This document shows, piece by piece, positions 1-9,153 of a stretch of 47,376 nucleotides of DNA (position 1 is its first letter; each line of letters starts with the position of its first letter). The DNA is taken from assembly GCF_016909575.1 (NCBI RefSeq), contig NZ_JAFBGA010000027.1:1-47376 (forward strand). The letters are read 5' to 3'. The stretch comes from Streptomyces sp. HB132. GTDB lineage: Bacteria; Actinomycetota; Actinomycetes; Streptomycetales; Streptomycetaceae. The translations under genes were made by a program, and so were the position numbers. The notes beneath the pieces are model-generated. The model worked only from the letters and a program-made list of their open reading frames with translations. It was not told the origin of the DNA and did no database searches.

Positions 1-63
1 GCCCGATTGACCCCCGTCGAGTACGAAGCCATCATGACCCCACCCGCAGCCCTGGCTGCATAA
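1..63 (+). pseudogene. IS3-family transposase, C-terminal tail cut by the window edge
   Basis: The first 20 codons read in frame to a TAA at 61-63 and end RLTPVEYEAIMT followed by a short Ala-rich tail. This matches the extreme C-terminus of IS3-family OrfB (DDE) transposases, which commonly finish with an L-[ST]-P-x-E-Y-E motif. Only the tail is inside the window, so it cannot be said whether the copy is intact. It is not the missing end of the minus-strand IS3 copy at 5469-6091. The call rests on a short motif. Confidence 0.5.
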
Positions 64-115
64 CCCCACTGTCACCTACGCGTGCAGCAGTCCCAACCAC
101 GGTATGCCCGGGTCC

Positions 116-280
116 ATGACCGCTACGGCGCAGTGCGGGGGCGAGGCGGCCAACTACGCAGCCGTGGGGACGCAGGACATTCCAGGGGTCGATGTCGCGG
201 CCAGACAGCGGATGCTGAAACTGTTCGCCCAGGACGAGGTGCGGCGGCGAGGCTGCACCGGCCTGCGTTTCCACTTCTGA
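116..280 (+). CDS. Possible 54-residue hypothetical protein
   Basis: An ATG at 116 opens 54 codons ending ...GLRFHF before TGA 278-280. The middle (VDVAARQRMLKLFAQDE) looks like amphipathic helix, but no family is recognised and no convincing ribosome binding site is visible. It lies between an IS3 tail and the end of the minus-strand gene at 315, so it may be the 3' end of a gene lost to IS insertion. Otherwise 64-314 holds nothing I can support. Confidence 0.2.
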   Translation: MTATAQCGGEAANYAAVGTQDIPGVDVAARQRMLKLFAQDEVRRRGCTGLRFHF

Positions 281-314
281 CGGGCATTCGGGCTGGACGT
301 GCTCCCGGCCAGGA

Positions 315-1526
315 TCAGACCCGCAACCAGAGGGCGCGGACGTAGGCGTCGTCCGTCAACTGCTTCATGGCGGCGGCACGACGTGCAGGGACACCGCGGT
401 CCCTGGCCCAGCCATCCAGCACACGGAGCAGCTGGTGCCGCCCGTCCATAAGGTCGCCTTCCATCGGCCCCGACACCGGACGGTCCGCTATGTCTCCCAT
501 GACAGGGCGGGAGTTCAGCTGCTTCTCAGCAGGCCGAAAAGTACCGAGGGTGTGTCGGCGGACAGACTTGTCGAACGCGGCGAGGTCGGGGATGGTGCCG
601 TCCGTGGCATATCCCGCGCGGTGCTTCATGAGCGAACCTATGTGATCGGCGGCATGCTGAACGTCACGGTCGGGCCCGTTCGTCGCCTTGGAAAGGTTGT
701 CCGGGCGCGATGGGGGGCGGAAGTCCGGGTTCCCCCCGCTGTCGGTGAAACGCTCGAGAAGGTGGGCAAAATTGGCCCGCTCGGCGTCGTAGAGAATCGC
801 GAACGCCTCCGGATCCTTGCTGAGTTCCGAGACCAGGGACTCAATGTCCGCCTCCACGTCAGGACTGCCGTCGGTGTATCCGAAAACGGCGTGAGCCTCG
901 CCAGGGGCAAGGAAACGCCCGTACCTCGACCAGCCCTGGCTGTCCGGTCGTGCCTCCTCCGATGAAACCGCCGGCCCGGGGAATCGATCCCCACCCCACC
1001 CTCGGTTCTCCCCGGCATCCACCACGTACTCGGCCACCATGCGAGCCAGACCCGGCGCGAGGCCCTTCGGAAGCTCCAGGCCATGCACGGCGGCAGCCAC
1101 CGCATAGGCTGCCCGCGCTTGGGCCTCGCTGTGGGGCCTGCCAGGAGCAGGGGAGCCCGTAGCGGCGTCCACGAGCCGCCCCAGGACCTGGGCACCGTCA
1201 TTGCACACGGTGTTGTGCCTCAGGAGCTTCCGTGCCGATCCGATCCGGGCAAGACCATCTCCTGGGTCGAGAAACTCGGTTGCTGCATGCGGGTCGTCCA
1301 CGAGAGCTCGAGTTGCGGACGTCACCTGATGGCAGGCGTCCTCGGAGTCATTGGAACCGCGCATGACAAGAGGAATCGTCACCCCTGCAGCCAGGACCAC
1401 GAACGCGGCCGCGCAGAGGGCCAGCCGGTGCCCCCTGAAACCGCCTAGCCTGCCGCCGCGGCCAGTGTCGCCGGCGCTGTCGACGAGCGAGCTCTGGCTG
1501 TCGTCCTTGCTTCCCCCATCACGCAT
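315..1526 (-). CDS. Single-span membrane-anchored protein of unknown function
   Basis: A 403-residue open frame with Streptomyces-like codon use. Residues 1-33 are charged and Gly-rich, residues about 34-54 are a single hydrophobic span (LALCAAAFVVLAAGVTIPLV), and about 345 hydrophilic residues follow. There is no signal-peptidase or lipobox site, so a type II anchored topology with an exported C-terminal domain is inferred. A Cys pair (CHQ near residue 65 and VCND near residue 107) could form a disulfide. I do not recognise the family. Start ATG at 1526 is the only sensible one. It has no operon partner; the next 200 bp upstream are non-coding. Confidence 0.6.
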   Translation of the reverse strand: MRDGGSKDDSQSSLVDSAGDTGRGGRLGGFRGHRLALCAAAFVVLAAGVTIPLVMRGSNDSEDACHQVTSATRALVDDPHAATEFLDPGDGLARIGSARKLLRHNTVCNDGAQVLGRLVDAATGSPAPGRPHSEAQARAAYAVAAAVHGLELPKGLAPGLARMVAEYVVDAGENRGWGGDRFPGPAVSSEEARPDSQGWSRYGRFLAPGEAHAVFGYTDGSPDVEADIESLVSELSKDPEAFAILYDAERANFAHLLERFTDSGGNPDFRPPSRPDNLSKATNGPDRDVQHAADHIGSLMKHRAGYATDGTIPDLAAFDKSVRRHTLGTFRPAEKQLNSRPVMGDIADRPVSGPMEGDLMDGRHQLLRVLDGWARDRGVPARRAAAMKQLTDDAYVRALWLRV

Positions 1527-1642
1527 CCGGGCAGACTAGCGACCGTCGGTACACCGATGCCTGCCGGGGGAGCGGTTCTCCCGCCCGTTCCTCACGGGGA
1601 GCAGATGCACTGCGCTCCAAATCCCATCAGGGACCGGACTTC

Positions 1643-1726
1643 TTTGGTCCCTCTCCCGTTCAGTCCCTGAACAAAACCACAGGTCAGAGCGATCCGATCG
1701 GGACTCAAGGTACCGAAGGGACCAAA
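1643..1726. repeat. 10-bp inverted repeat upstream of the IS701 fragment
   Basis: TTTGGTCCCT at 1643-1652 and its exact reverse complement AGGGACCAAA at 1717-1726 face each other across 64 bp. They sit just before the IS701 remnant that opens at 1735. They could be ends of a deleted insertion, or a hairpin. No target duplication is visible. Confidence 0.35.
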
Positions 1727-1734
1727 ACTTTCTC

Positions 1735-2018
1735 ATGAAGAAAGGCCGGTCCTCGGCGGGCGTGCAGCGGCAGTACACCGGCACCGCCGGACGTATCGAG
1801 AACAGTCAGATCGGCACATTCCTGGTGCACCGATCCCGAACGCCGTCAGGCGGCCGGCATTCCCGGCGAGGTGCAGTTCGCGACCAAACCCCGCTTGGCC
1901 AGGGAGGTGATCGCTGCCGCACTGGGCGCCGGGGTGGAGGCACCGTGGGTGACCGGCGACGAGGCATACGGGCAGGACACGCAGCTTCGGGCCGCCTCGG
2001 AGGCGCGAAGGCTCAACG
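1735..2018 (+). pseudogene. IS701-family transposase remnant
   Basis: Two blocks in two frames match IS701-type DDE transposases of Streptomyces. Block one (from 1735) reads KKGRSSAGVQRQYTGTAG followed by RIENSQIGTFL, the region around the first catalytic strand. Block two (about 1828-2018) reads DPERRQAAGIPGEVQ and then FATKPRLAREVI...WVTGDEAYGQ. About 25 residues between TFL and DPERR are missing and the frame changes there, so an internal deletion is likely. Similarity stops after EARRL, where the sequence runs into the 3' end of the TetR gene. No terminal repeats are seen. It is inactive debris, but it marks a rearrangement junction that may have trimmed the neighbouring regulator. Confidence 0.7.
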
Positions 2019-2615
2019 TTCCGGACGTGATCGTGGAGCGGCTCGGCCCTCGCGCATGCGCAAGATCAAGGTGCCCGCGTCCTCCGAGCGGGTTCCGGGA
2101 GTGAGGAGTTCCTGCAGGAGGAGACCGCGAATCGCGGCAATGGTGATGGTGGCCACCTCCCGCGCGTCCTTCGCCTCGAGCCCTTCACGTTCCGCGAGTG
2201 AGGACAGCATCACGGTCAGGTCGTCGATCGACTCCACGAACTCACGGAAGTCGTCGGGTGCGTACGCGGCCAGTCCGACGACGTAGAAGAAGCCGCGGAC
2301 ACGCGACAGCTGCTCCGGCCGGGTGTAAGCACGCCAGATCGCCCCGACGAAATCGTCGAAGGTGCCTTGCTTGGCAGCCTCCAGAAGTGCCTCGTTGTCA
2401 CGGGATCGCTGGGCCGTGAGCATGGCGGCCAAGACGCCCGGGAGTGACCCGAAGTGGTAGCGCAACAGGGCGTGGCTGGACTCGATCCGTGCGGCGATCT
2501 CACGGAGCGACATCTCCGGCGGGGGAAGGGCCTCACCGAAGACGTCGAGAAGCCGTACCAGGAGTCGCTGGCGCGCGCTGCCGTTGGATTGCGAGGTTGA
2601 CAGGATCACTTCCAC
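2013..2615 (-). CDS. TetR-family transcriptional regulator
   Basis: A 200-residue protein. Residues about 14-60 form a TetR N-terminal helix-turn-helix (RQRLLVRLLDVFGEA...SLREIAARIESSHALLRYHFGS). The C-terminal half is all-helical, as expected for the ligand-binding and dimerisation domain. The start is taken as GTG 2615; GTG 2609 is possible. It is divergent from the amidohydrolase/esterase pair with only 46 bp between, the usual layout for a repressor of the adjacent operon. The last residues (REGRAAPRSRPER) are atypical and lie at the junction with IS701 debris, so the native C-terminus may be replaced. A product- or substrate-responsive repressor role is inferred from context. Confidence 0.85.
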   Translation of the reverse strand: MEVILSTSQSNGSARQRLLVRLLDVFGEALPPPEMSLREIAARIESSHALLRYHFGSLPGVLAAMLTAQRSRDNEALLEAAKQGTFDDFVGAIWRAYTRPEQLSRVRGFFYVVGLAAYAPDDFREFVESIDDLTVMLSSLAEREGLEAKDAREVATITIAAIRGLLLQELLTPGTRSEDAGTLILRMREGRAAPRSRPER

Positions 2616-2631
2616 AGTTTATCCATTGGAA
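2610..2631. promoter_or_regulatory. Candidate TetR operator in the divergent promoter
   Basis: TTCCA (2610-2614) and TGGAA (2627-2631) are inverted arms separated by 12 bp, inside the short region between the TetR start and the amidohydrolase start. The stretch is AT-rich for this window, which fits overlapping divergent promoters. The arms are short, so this is only a candidate. Confidence 0.35.
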
Positions 2632-2661
2632 AAGAAGGTTCGCAACGGCGGAGGATCGACG

Positions 2662-3888
2662 ATGAGACCTGCTCATGTGGCCGGCGCGACGGTCATCGAC
2701 GGATCAGGGAGCGACCCCAGCAAGCTCGGCCTCACGATCGAGAACGGCCGAATCACCCGCCTCGGCGTCTCCAGCGCGCACGGCGAGCGTCTCGATGCCG
2801 AGGTACTGACGATGACGCCGGGTTTGATCGACGCTCACGTCCACCTGGGCCTGTCGAGCCCGATCCAGCCGCACTTCTCGTTTCAGATCAGCGCCGCCGA
2901 GGTCGCGGCGGACATCTTCGCCACGGCCGGCGCGACGCTCGACGCCGGCTTCACCACAGTTCGCGACACCGGGGGAATCGACGGCGGTGTTGTTACCGCG
3001 ATTGAGAAGGGCAAGGTCAGAGGGCCGCGCGTGCTGTCGTGCGGACCTGTTCAGTGCCAGATCGGCGGGCACGGCTTCTACGGAGCCGAATGGGAACCCA
3101 CCGAGCTGTGGAGCAGCCACCACATCCCGGGGCCGTGCGCCCTGTCGATGATGGCGGGCAACGCGGACGAGCTGCGACGCAACGTCCCCGAAGCCTTCCG
3201 TAGCGGAGCCTCCTTCCTGAAACTCTGCGTGACCGGCGGAGTGGTGAGCGGACACGATCGACTGACCGAAGCCCAGTTCACCGGCGAAGAAATCGCTGTC
3301 GCAGTTCAGGAAGCTGCGGCGCGGAACACCTATGTGACCGTCCACGCCCACCACAACCAGGGCATACGCGATGCGGTCGAGGCCGGAGTGCGCTGTGTCC
3401 GAGCACGGCACCAGCCTCGACGAATCCACAGCGGCCGTTATTGCCGATCGCGAGGTTGTCCTCGTGCCCACCTTCGCCGCCGTCCAGCAACTGCTGCACG
3501 ACACCGCCGGAGCCGGCCTCGCCGAGTCGACCCGCGACCGGGCAAAGGGTGCACGCGAGCAGATGACGCATGCGCTCGCTGTCGCCAAGCACGCAGGAGT
3601 ACAGATCGGGCTGGGTTCCGATCTCATCGGTCCGGCCGGGACCGTCGCGGCAAAGAACTCAGCCTGCGCGCAGCCCTCGAGACGCCGATGGAAGCGCTCG
3701 TGGCGGCGACCCGGACCAACGCCGAGATCCTCGGCCTGTCCGGCCAGGTCGGTGTCATCATCCCCGGCGCGCGGGCAGACCTCGTTCTTTGGAACGGCAA
3801 TCCGCTGGAAGACCCGGAACTGTTCTCCGACCCCACCAACGCCGTCCTCGTCATCCAGGCCGGCAGAATTGTAAAGGACTTCAGATGA
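2662..3888 (+). pseudogene. Metal-dependent amidohydrolase, two compensating frameshifts
   Basis: The protein would be about 408 residues of the amidohydrolase superfamily (imidazolonepropionase/prolidase-like TIM barrel). Visible metal and catalytic motifs in order: DAHVHLG, TVRDTGG, FLKLCVTGG (probable carboxylated Lys), TVHAHHNQG and GSDLIGP. ATG 2662 follows GGAGGATC. The reading frame leaves at about 3395, where GVRCV should continue as EHGTSLDE (one extra base in gtccgag). It returns at about 3650, where VAAK should continue as ELSLRAALETP (one base short). Total length stays a multiple of three. Residues in between are well conserved in the alternate frame, so either the gene decayed recently or the two indels are consensus errors. 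It overlaps the esterase start by ATGA, so the two were co-translated. Confidence 0.75.
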
Positions 3889-4739
3889 GCACCATGTGGC
3901 AGGGCTGCCTCCCCCACACCGACTACTTCGAGATGCGCTCCAGCGGTGGGCACGACTACGGCGTCTGGGTCACCACGCCACCGAACTACGACCCTGCCAC
4001 AGCGCCAGCGCCTGTCGTGTACGTGCTCGACGGCAACTGGGCCGTGGGCATGACCGCCCCACTCATCGTCACGCAACTGGACCCCATGCAGGCGATTCAG
4101 CCCTACGTCCAAGTCAGCGTGGGCTACGCGGGCGAGGACGCCGAGCGCTGGGAGCGGTTGCGCAACCGCGACCTTGTGCCGCCCGGCGAACCCATTGCGA
4201 AGAAGTACATCGATGCGGTGGAAATGGGGGTCGAAAGGGGTGTGACGACTCGCGAGCAAGCCGACGCCTACCTCGCTGAATTGAGCGACAGCCGCGGGGA
4301 CATGTTCCTGAACTTCCTTACCGACGACCTGCACCCGCGAATCGAACGCGACTACGGCACAGCCCCGGGCGGTCACGGTCTCTTCGGCTACTCCTATGGC
4401 GGACTCTTCAGCCTCTACGCCTGGCTCACCAAGAACACCTTCTTCGAGAGCATCGGCGCGGGCAGCCCCGGCATCGTCAATGCGGACAGTCAGGTCTTCG
4501 CTCGGCTTGAAGCCATGGGTGACACCCTGCCCGACACCAAACTGCACGTGACCTTCAACGAGCAGGAGATGCTCGGAGACCTGGCGGTCTACCAGGATCT
4601 CGCGAAGAACGCGGCCACGTTCCTTCACCGCCTCACCTCACGCGGCGGATCAGTCACCAGCGCACTCATGCACGAGACGCATGTGACCGGGCTGCAGGCA
4701 TCGTTCCTCAGCTACCTCAGGACCTGCCGCGCCCAGTGA
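3885..4739 (+). CDS. Alpha/beta-hydrolase esterase (EsteraseD/Fes-like)
   Basis: A 284-residue protein of the putative-esterase family. The nucleophile elbow is GYSYGG with Ser170, the oxyanion region is VVYVLDGNWA, and a candidate catalytic His lies in the C-terminal HETHVTG motif. It has no signal peptide and is cytoplasmic. The start ATG 3885 overlaps the amidohydrolase stop (ATGA), which implies translational coupling and a shared pathway, probably hydrolysis of an ester or amide compound sensed by the divergent TetR protein. The frame is intact although its partner is frameshifted. The substrate cannot be read from the sequence. Confidence 0.8.
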   Translation: MSTMWQGCLPHTDYFEMRSSGGHDYGVWVTTPPNYDPATAPAPVVYVLDGNWAVGMTAPLIVTQLDPMQAIQPYVQVSVGYAGEDAERWERLRNRDLVPPGEPIAKKYIDAVEMGVERGVTTREQADAYLAELSDSRGDMFLNFLTDDLHPRIERDYGTAPGGHGLFGYSYGGLFSLYAWLTKNTFFESIGAGSPGIVNADSQVFARLEAMGDTLPDTKLHVTFNEQEMLGDLAVYQDLAKNAATFLHRLTSRGGSVTSALMHETHVTGLQASFLSYLRTCRAQ

Positions 4740-4846
4740 GCCTGGACGCCGCAGCTCTCCTTCCGTCCCATGTGAGTCGACTTCTCTGGAAGTGTGCGGG
4801 TGGCCGAGCGTGACATCGTGAAATCCGGGCCCCGAGAATGGGCGCC

Positions 4847-5452
4847 ATGGCCGACAACACGCTGTGAGTAGGCGTACTGACCGCAGGCACCGCGGTGCTG
4901 GCGAGCTGGGTGACCAGCCAGGGCACGGCGCGTGCCGCCCGGATTCAGGCTGAGACGACGGCTGCGGTCCAACGGGCGGATCAACGGCGCACTGCGCGGC
5001 GTACCGCCTACGCCGACGTCATCGAGCAGGCGCAGAAGATTGGCGACCTGTACTGGAAGGTCAACGACGCCCACGCAGACCCGGATCCCGAGTCGCGCAC
5101 GGCCACGCTCAAAAGACCTTCGGCTACGGCTGCGCGACGCATACGCAACGCTGCGCCATCTCGTACGAGTGGTGGAGCTGGAAGGGGGCCTCAGGAGGCC
5201 GCAGCGGCCGCCGACCGGCTACGGCGCTCGACGTCTGGCAGCTACCAGGCGCTGGAGGACCTGATCAGGGGCGAAGCGGACGCGATCCAGCGGTTCAACG
5301 AGTGCTACGCCCCCTTCTGGGAACGGGTCGTAGCACTCGTGGCCATCGCGCGGGATGTGCTCCAGGAGGGTGCCGTCCCGGCGCTGGTTCCCGCACCCGC
5401 CCTCCTGGCACGCCAGCGATGGGTCCGGCATCGGCCGAGGGCAGGAGAATGA
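4847..5452 (+). pseudogene. Broken gene for a coiled-coil protein of unknown function
   Basis: ATG 4847 reads MADNTL, hits an in-frame TGA, then continues in the same frame with a short hydrophobic segment (VGVLTAGTAVLASWVTS) and a helical region rich in Ala, Arg and Gln (RAARIQAETTAAVQRADQRR). At about 5110 the coherent sequence moves to another frame (KDLRLRLRDAYATLRHLVRV) and then returns (AAAAADRLRRSTSGSYQALE). The pieces read together as one protein with an N-terminal membrane span and a coiled coil. One stop and at least two frameshifts show that it is dead. It is cut at its 3' side by IS3 sequence. No function is assigned. Confidence 0.55.
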
Positions 5453-5468
5453 GCAGGTCCGCCAACCG

Positions 5469-5783
5469 TCAGCCGTTCGCGTAGGGACAGCAGCCGGTCC
5501 AACGCGGTCGTCCCTCTCGCCGGTGAGTGGATCGTGGGCCGGACGCTCCATGGGATCCACAACCACTACGAGCTGCTCCTCGACGCCAGCCGTAGGTTCC
5601 GCGCGATCCCGCATGAACCTCGGTGATCTGCTCGGTCGGCTCGGCATCCCGCACCGCACGAGGACCGGGCAGGCCGGAGCGACGGGCGTAGAAGGCGGTC
5701 CGGGAGACCTTCATCAGCTCACACGCCCGTTTGACGCTGTGACCTGCCTGCTTCTCCGCCTCGATGAACGGGTGCACCGTCAC
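5469..5783 (-). pseudogene. IS3-family transposase OrfB, N-terminal fragment
   Basis: It begins with GTG 5783, overlapping the OrfA stop. It reads EAEKQAGHSVKRACELMKV and SRTAFYARRSG, then ITEVHAGSRGTYG, which is the HTH_21 segment that precedes the catalytic core in IS3 OrfB. After TYG the frame loses similarity and stops at 5469. The whole DDE (rve) domain is absent, so the copy cannot transpose. In intact IS3 elements OrfA-OrfB is made by -1 frameshifting near this overlap. Confidence 0.75.
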
Positions 5784-6091
5784 CGGGTCTCCTTCGCGAA
5801 GAAAGCCGTGGCCCGCTTCAGCACGTCGACTTCCTCGCGCAGCCTGCGGTTCTCCCGGCGCAACACGGCCAGTTCCTCGCGCTCACTGCTGGTCAGCCCG
5901 TTGCGCTCGCCCGTGTCCACCTCGGCCTGCTTGACCCAGTCCCGCACCGCGGTCCCGGTCAGTTCGAAGTCTCTGGCGACCTGCCCGACCGAGCGGTCGC
6001 CTCGTCGGCACAGACCGACGATCTCGGCCTTGAACTCCGGCGTGAACGAACGACGAGGGCGTCGAGGCTTCTTCTTCCCCATGCTCTCCAT
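5780..6091 (-). CDS. IS3-family transposase OrfA
   Basis: Residues about 10-60 are the HTH_8/Tnp_1 helix-turn-helix (RRSFTPEFKAEIVGLCRRG, then TAVRDWVKQAEVD). A leucine-zipper-like helix follows (EELAVLRRENRRLREEVDVLKR) and it ends FAKETR. ATG 6091 is preferred because GGGAGG lies nine bases upstream; ATG 6100 would place the same element directly on the start. It provides the DNA-binding half of an IS3 transposase, but its OrfB is truncated, so the element is inactive. Clean terminal repeats were not resolved. Confidence 0.8.
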   Translation of the reverse strand: MESMGKKKPRRPRRSFTPEFKAEIVGLCRRGDRSVGQVARDFELTGTAVRDWVKQAEVDTGERNGLTSSEREELAVLRRENRRLREEVDVLKRATAFFAKETR

Positions 6092-6200
6092 GATGGACAT
6101 CCTCCCGGGGCTGAACCCCAGATCTCGAATGTCCGTCAAAGCGGATCAAGCCCAGTACGGGTCATCGCCAAACCGGCGAACAGTCCATTTCGCGTCGCCA

Positions 6201-6980
6201 CTACCTCTCAACGCCTCCAGGCCGCCCACGAAGTGGGGCTGCTGCCGTCGCCCTGGCGGAGCCGGAAGAAGACGCCCTGGCCACGGAGTTCATCGGGTCC
6301 CTTCGGCCCGGTACCGCCAGCCCTGCCTCATAGGCCGTGATCACCGCCTGGATGCGGTCACGGAGACCGAGCTTGGCAAGAATGTTGCTGACGTGGGTCT
6401 TCACGGTGTGTTCGCTGATGACCATGGTCACGGCCATCTCCGGGTTGGTGAGGCCGAGGGCGAGCAGGCGCAGGGTCTCGGTCTCGCGCGACGTGAGGGA
6501 GTCGAGGCGCGGGTCGGGGAGCAGCGGCACCGCTGTGGGTGCGCTGGTGCAGTGGGTAATGAGCTTGCTGGTGACGGAAGGCGAGAGGAGGGAATCGCCG
6601 GCCGCGACGACCCGGACCGCGTGGGCGAGATCGTCGCGCCGGACGTCCTTGAGGAGGAAACCGCTCGCGCCCGCGCGCAGCGCCTCGAACACGTACGCGT
6701 CGAGGTCGAATGTGGTCAGGATGATCACGCGGGTGGCGGTGGTAGCGCAGATCTCGGCTGTGGCGGTGAGGCCGTCGGTGCCTGGCATACGAATGTCGAG
6801 CAGTGCGATGTTCGGGGCGTGGGCCCGCACCGCCGCGATCGCCTCGGCGCCGTCGGCGGCCTCCGCGACGACCTCGATGTCCGGCTGGGCGTCCAGAATC
6901 ATCGTGAAGCCGGCCCGGACCAGTTCCTGGTCGTCGGCGACGACCACGCGCAGCGGCCCGGCCGCCGTGCCGCCGCTCAT
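6201..6980 (-). CDS. NarL/LuxR-family response regulator
   Basis: 259 residues. The receiver domain (residues about 10-125) has the acidic pair in VVADDQ, the phospho-acceptor Asp62 in LLDIRMPG, and the conserved Thr and Lys in ILTTFD and FLLKD. The C-terminal GerE/LuxR helix-turn-helix (about 165-225) reads LTSRETETLRLLALG...HTVKTHVSNIL. A 40-residue Ser/Ala/Arg-rich tail beyond the usual end is unusual and may be read-through into foreign DNA. The start ATG 6980 overlaps the stop of the upstream kinase gene (ATGA), so the pair is translationally coupled. It is a transcription factor activated by the adjacent sensor. Targets probably include the operon's own membrane protein or a lost transporter. 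Confidence 0.92.
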   Translation of the reverse strand: MSGGTAAGPLRVVVADDQELVRAGFTMILDAQPDIEVVAEAADGAEAIAAVRAHAPNIALLDIRMPGTDGLTATAEICATTATRVIILTTFDLDAYVFEALRAGASGFLLKDVRRDDLAHAVRVVAAGDSLLSPSVTSKLITHCTSAPTAVPLLPDPRLDSLTSRETETLRLLALGLTNPEMAVTMVISEHTVKTHVSNILAKLGLRDRIQAVITAYEAGLAVPGRRDPMNSVARASSSGSARATAAAPLRGRPGGVER

Positions 6981-8200
6981 GACGGAAGGAGGAGAGGGAG
7001 GCGGGCGCGGACCCGGAAGCCTGGGCCGTCGGTACGGGGACCGCATTCGGCGGTTCCGCCGCACGAACGTGCACGTTCCCGGATGTTGATCAGGCCGTGG
7101 CCGCCGGAGGGCAGGGAACGGACGGGCCGCTGTCCGGTGGCCACGCCGTCGTCGGTTATGTCGAACTGCACGATGCCTTGGTCTTCCTGCCAGTGGAGGT
7201 GGAGCCGGGCGCGGTCGGTGCCCGCATGCCTGACGATATTGGTCAACGCCTCCTGGACGATACGGAATGCAGCGGTCTCCACGTGCGGGGCGAGCAGAGG
7301 GTGGCCGGCCCCGTCAGGCTGCGGGTACCCGACGGTGATTGCCGAGCCGTCGGTCTGCGTGCACTCGACCGTGAGGCCCGATCCGGCGGTCAGGACGGGT
7401 AGATCGGCGAGGGTGGGCTGAGGGGTGCGCTCGGGCTGTGGGGCCCGGTCCGGGCCGAGCACCTTGAGGATCCCTCTGAGCTGCACCATCGCATCGCGCC
7501 CCGCACCCGCGATGGCGTCGAAGGCACGCTCGGCGCGAGCCGGGTCCGTGGCCAGGACTACGGGTCCGGCCTCGGCCTGGACGACCATCAGGCTCACCGC
7601 ATGGGACAGGATGTCGTGCATGTCCCGGGCGATTCTGGCCCGTTCGGCGAGTGCGGCCTTCTCCACTTCCGCCAGACGCTCACGCTCAAGCCGTTCGGCG
7701 TGGGCCCGGCCGGCCGCGGCTGCCCTGCCGAGCGCGTAAGCCGCGACGCACAGCACGCTCATCCGCAGCCCGGATTCGGAAGAGGCGAGCGCAAAACTGC
7801 CGAGTACGGTCGCAGCGACCACCGTGTTACGGGCCCACCGCCCCGACCGCTCGGCGACCGAGTGGATCGCCACCACACCGGCGTACCAGACCGGTTGAGG
7901 CGGCACCTCGCCGACGTAGTCGTAGCTACTGGTCGCCGCGAGGCTCACCAGCAGTACCGGTATCGGGTGGCTCCGCCGCCAGTACAGCGGCACTGCCGAG
8001 GCCAGTACGACCAGGACACCCCACCCGCTCCACGGCCCGCCGCCCCCGCCGGCCCGCGCGGCGAAGGGCCAGAGCTGGGCGGCGGCCACCAAGGCCGTGA
8101 GCCCGGTGTCGACCGCGCGTGGGGACAAGGCGCGAAGCCGCCCCCGTATCCGGTCCGCCCCCACGCCAACGTCTCTCCAGATCACAGATCCCCCGGTCAC
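6977..8200 (-). CDS. DesK-type sensor histidine kinase
   Basis: 407 residues. About five hydrophobic spans lie between residues 35 and 160. The HisKA_3 dimerisation box is ERARIARDMHDILSHAVSL with phospho-acceptor His195. The HATPase domain has its N-box in RIVQEALTNIVRHAG and the G-box region GHGLINIRERA. GTG 8200 is chosen because AGGGAGAA sits at the right distance upstream and the start falls just beyond the stop of the preceding gene (8217). It autophosphorylates and passes phosphate to the overlapping NarL-type regulator. The stimulus is unknown; the short periplasm-poor sensor module suggests membrane-state sensing. Confidence 0.92.
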   Translation of the reverse strand: MTGGSVIWRDVGVGADRIRGRLRALSPRAVDTGLTALVAAAQLWPFAARAGGGGGPWSGWGVLVVLASAVPLYWRRSHPIPVLLVSLAATSSYDYVGEVPPQPVWYAGVVAIHSVAERSGRWARNTVVAATVLGSFALASSESGLRMSVLCVAAYALGRAAAAGRAHAERLERERLAEVEKAALAERARIARDMHDILSHAVSLMVVQAEAGPVVLATDPARAERAFDAIAGAGRDAMVQLRGILKVLGPDRAPQPERTPQPTLADLPVLTAGSGLTVECTQTDGSAITVGYPQPDGAGHPLLAPHVETAAFRIVQEALTNIVRHAGTDRARLHLHWQEDQGIVQFDITDDGVATGQRPVRSLPSGGHGLINIRERARSCGGTAECGPRTDGPGFRVRARLPLLLPS

Positions 8201-8216
8201 AGTTCTCCCTGACGCG

Positions 8217-8846
8217 TCACCGCGCACCGCCCACCGCCGGGTGCCCCTTGCCACGGTCGTCCGCCGTACCGGGGGCGGCCTGCTGCGACTCCATCACCCG
8301 CGCGATCTGCGCGAAGGAGATGGACAGTAGCAGCGCACCGACCGGGATCAGATCCTTGTCGGCCAGCGGCATCACCAGGTCGGCAAGGACGAGGACCACC
8401 GTCCACGGCTTGACCACCCTGACGACGGCCAGCCGCACGATGAGGGCGAGCATCCCCACATAGAAGAGGTACGGGCCGAAGTCGTAGACGATCGGTGCTA
8501 CACCGGGCACTTCCGAGGCCCGTTCCGTGAACAGGGACATCTCCAGGTGGTCCGCGGACACCGCCCCCGCCACCAGATCGATCCCGAACTGCATCAGGAG
8601 GACGGTGACTCCGGCCGTCGCCGCCCAGTACGCCACCGCCGCGACTCGGTCGCCTGAGGGGGCGAGCCCCCTCAGCCAACGGAACACCACCGCGAAGAGA
8701 ACCAGCGCCGCGCAGAACGCCAGATGCCCGATGGTCCAGGCGGGGCCGGGGCCTCGCTCGCCGTCCAGTCCGTCCGCGATCCGGAACAGGCCGTAGGTGA
8801 AGGTGAGCGCGGGTACCGCGAGCATGACCATACGACGGTTCATCAT
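8217..8846 (-). CDS. Polytopic membrane protein, first gene of the two-component operon
   Basis: 209 residues with about six predicted hydrophobic spans (for example AVPALTFTYGLFRIA, FCAALVLFAVVF and LFYVGMLALIVRLAVV). No catalytic motif is recognised. It ends 16 bp before the kinase start on the same strand, so kinase, regulator and this protein form one operon read leftward. It may be a sensor accessory protein or the regulated membrane target. Start ATG 8846 or 8843 (two adjacent Met codons). Confidence 0.75.
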   Translation of the reverse strand: MMNRRMVMLAVPALTFTYGLFRIADGLDGERGPGPAWTIGHLAFCAALVLFAVVFRWLRGLAPSGDRVAAVAYWAATAGVTVLLMQFGIDLVAGAVSADHLEMSLFTERASEVPGVAPIVYDFGPYLFYVGMLALIVRLAVVRVVKPWTVVLVLADLVMPLADKDLIPVGALLLSISFAQIARVMESQQAAPGTADDRGKGHPAVGGAR

Positions 8847-9153
8847 GAACTACCCAACTCCAGGGTTCGCCGGTGCTTCGGTGCGCCCGGCGGGAACACC
8901 ACTCATCCTGGAGCGACCGACCTCCTGGCGGATCGCCGGAGCGAGGGGTCTTCGCCCTCCTCCGCGCGACGGATACGGCCGCCACTGCGGTTAGCGGTCG
9001 CGGTCGATCAACTTCCGCAAGTCAGGGGGCGCTGAAGGAGGAGCAAGGAGGCCTAGTGATTCGCTCCGTGGGAGTGCGGGAGCGTGACCGCCGCACGGTG
9101 CCGTCTGCTCGCTGCCGAGTTTTTGATCTCGGCCGTCCCCCACGCCAGGTGCG

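Noticed and set aside
5219..5659. A 146-codon minus-strand frame after the IS3 OrfB fragment as a missing transposase core
   Set aside because: No DDE-type motif in it; it runs opposite the broken coiled-coil gene and does not continue OrfB.
5355..7421. A 688-codon plus-strand open frame across 5355-7421
   Set aside because: It is antisense to the IS3 OrfA, response regulator and kinase genes and its translation is Arg/Gly-rich without domains. High GC makes such shadow frames common.
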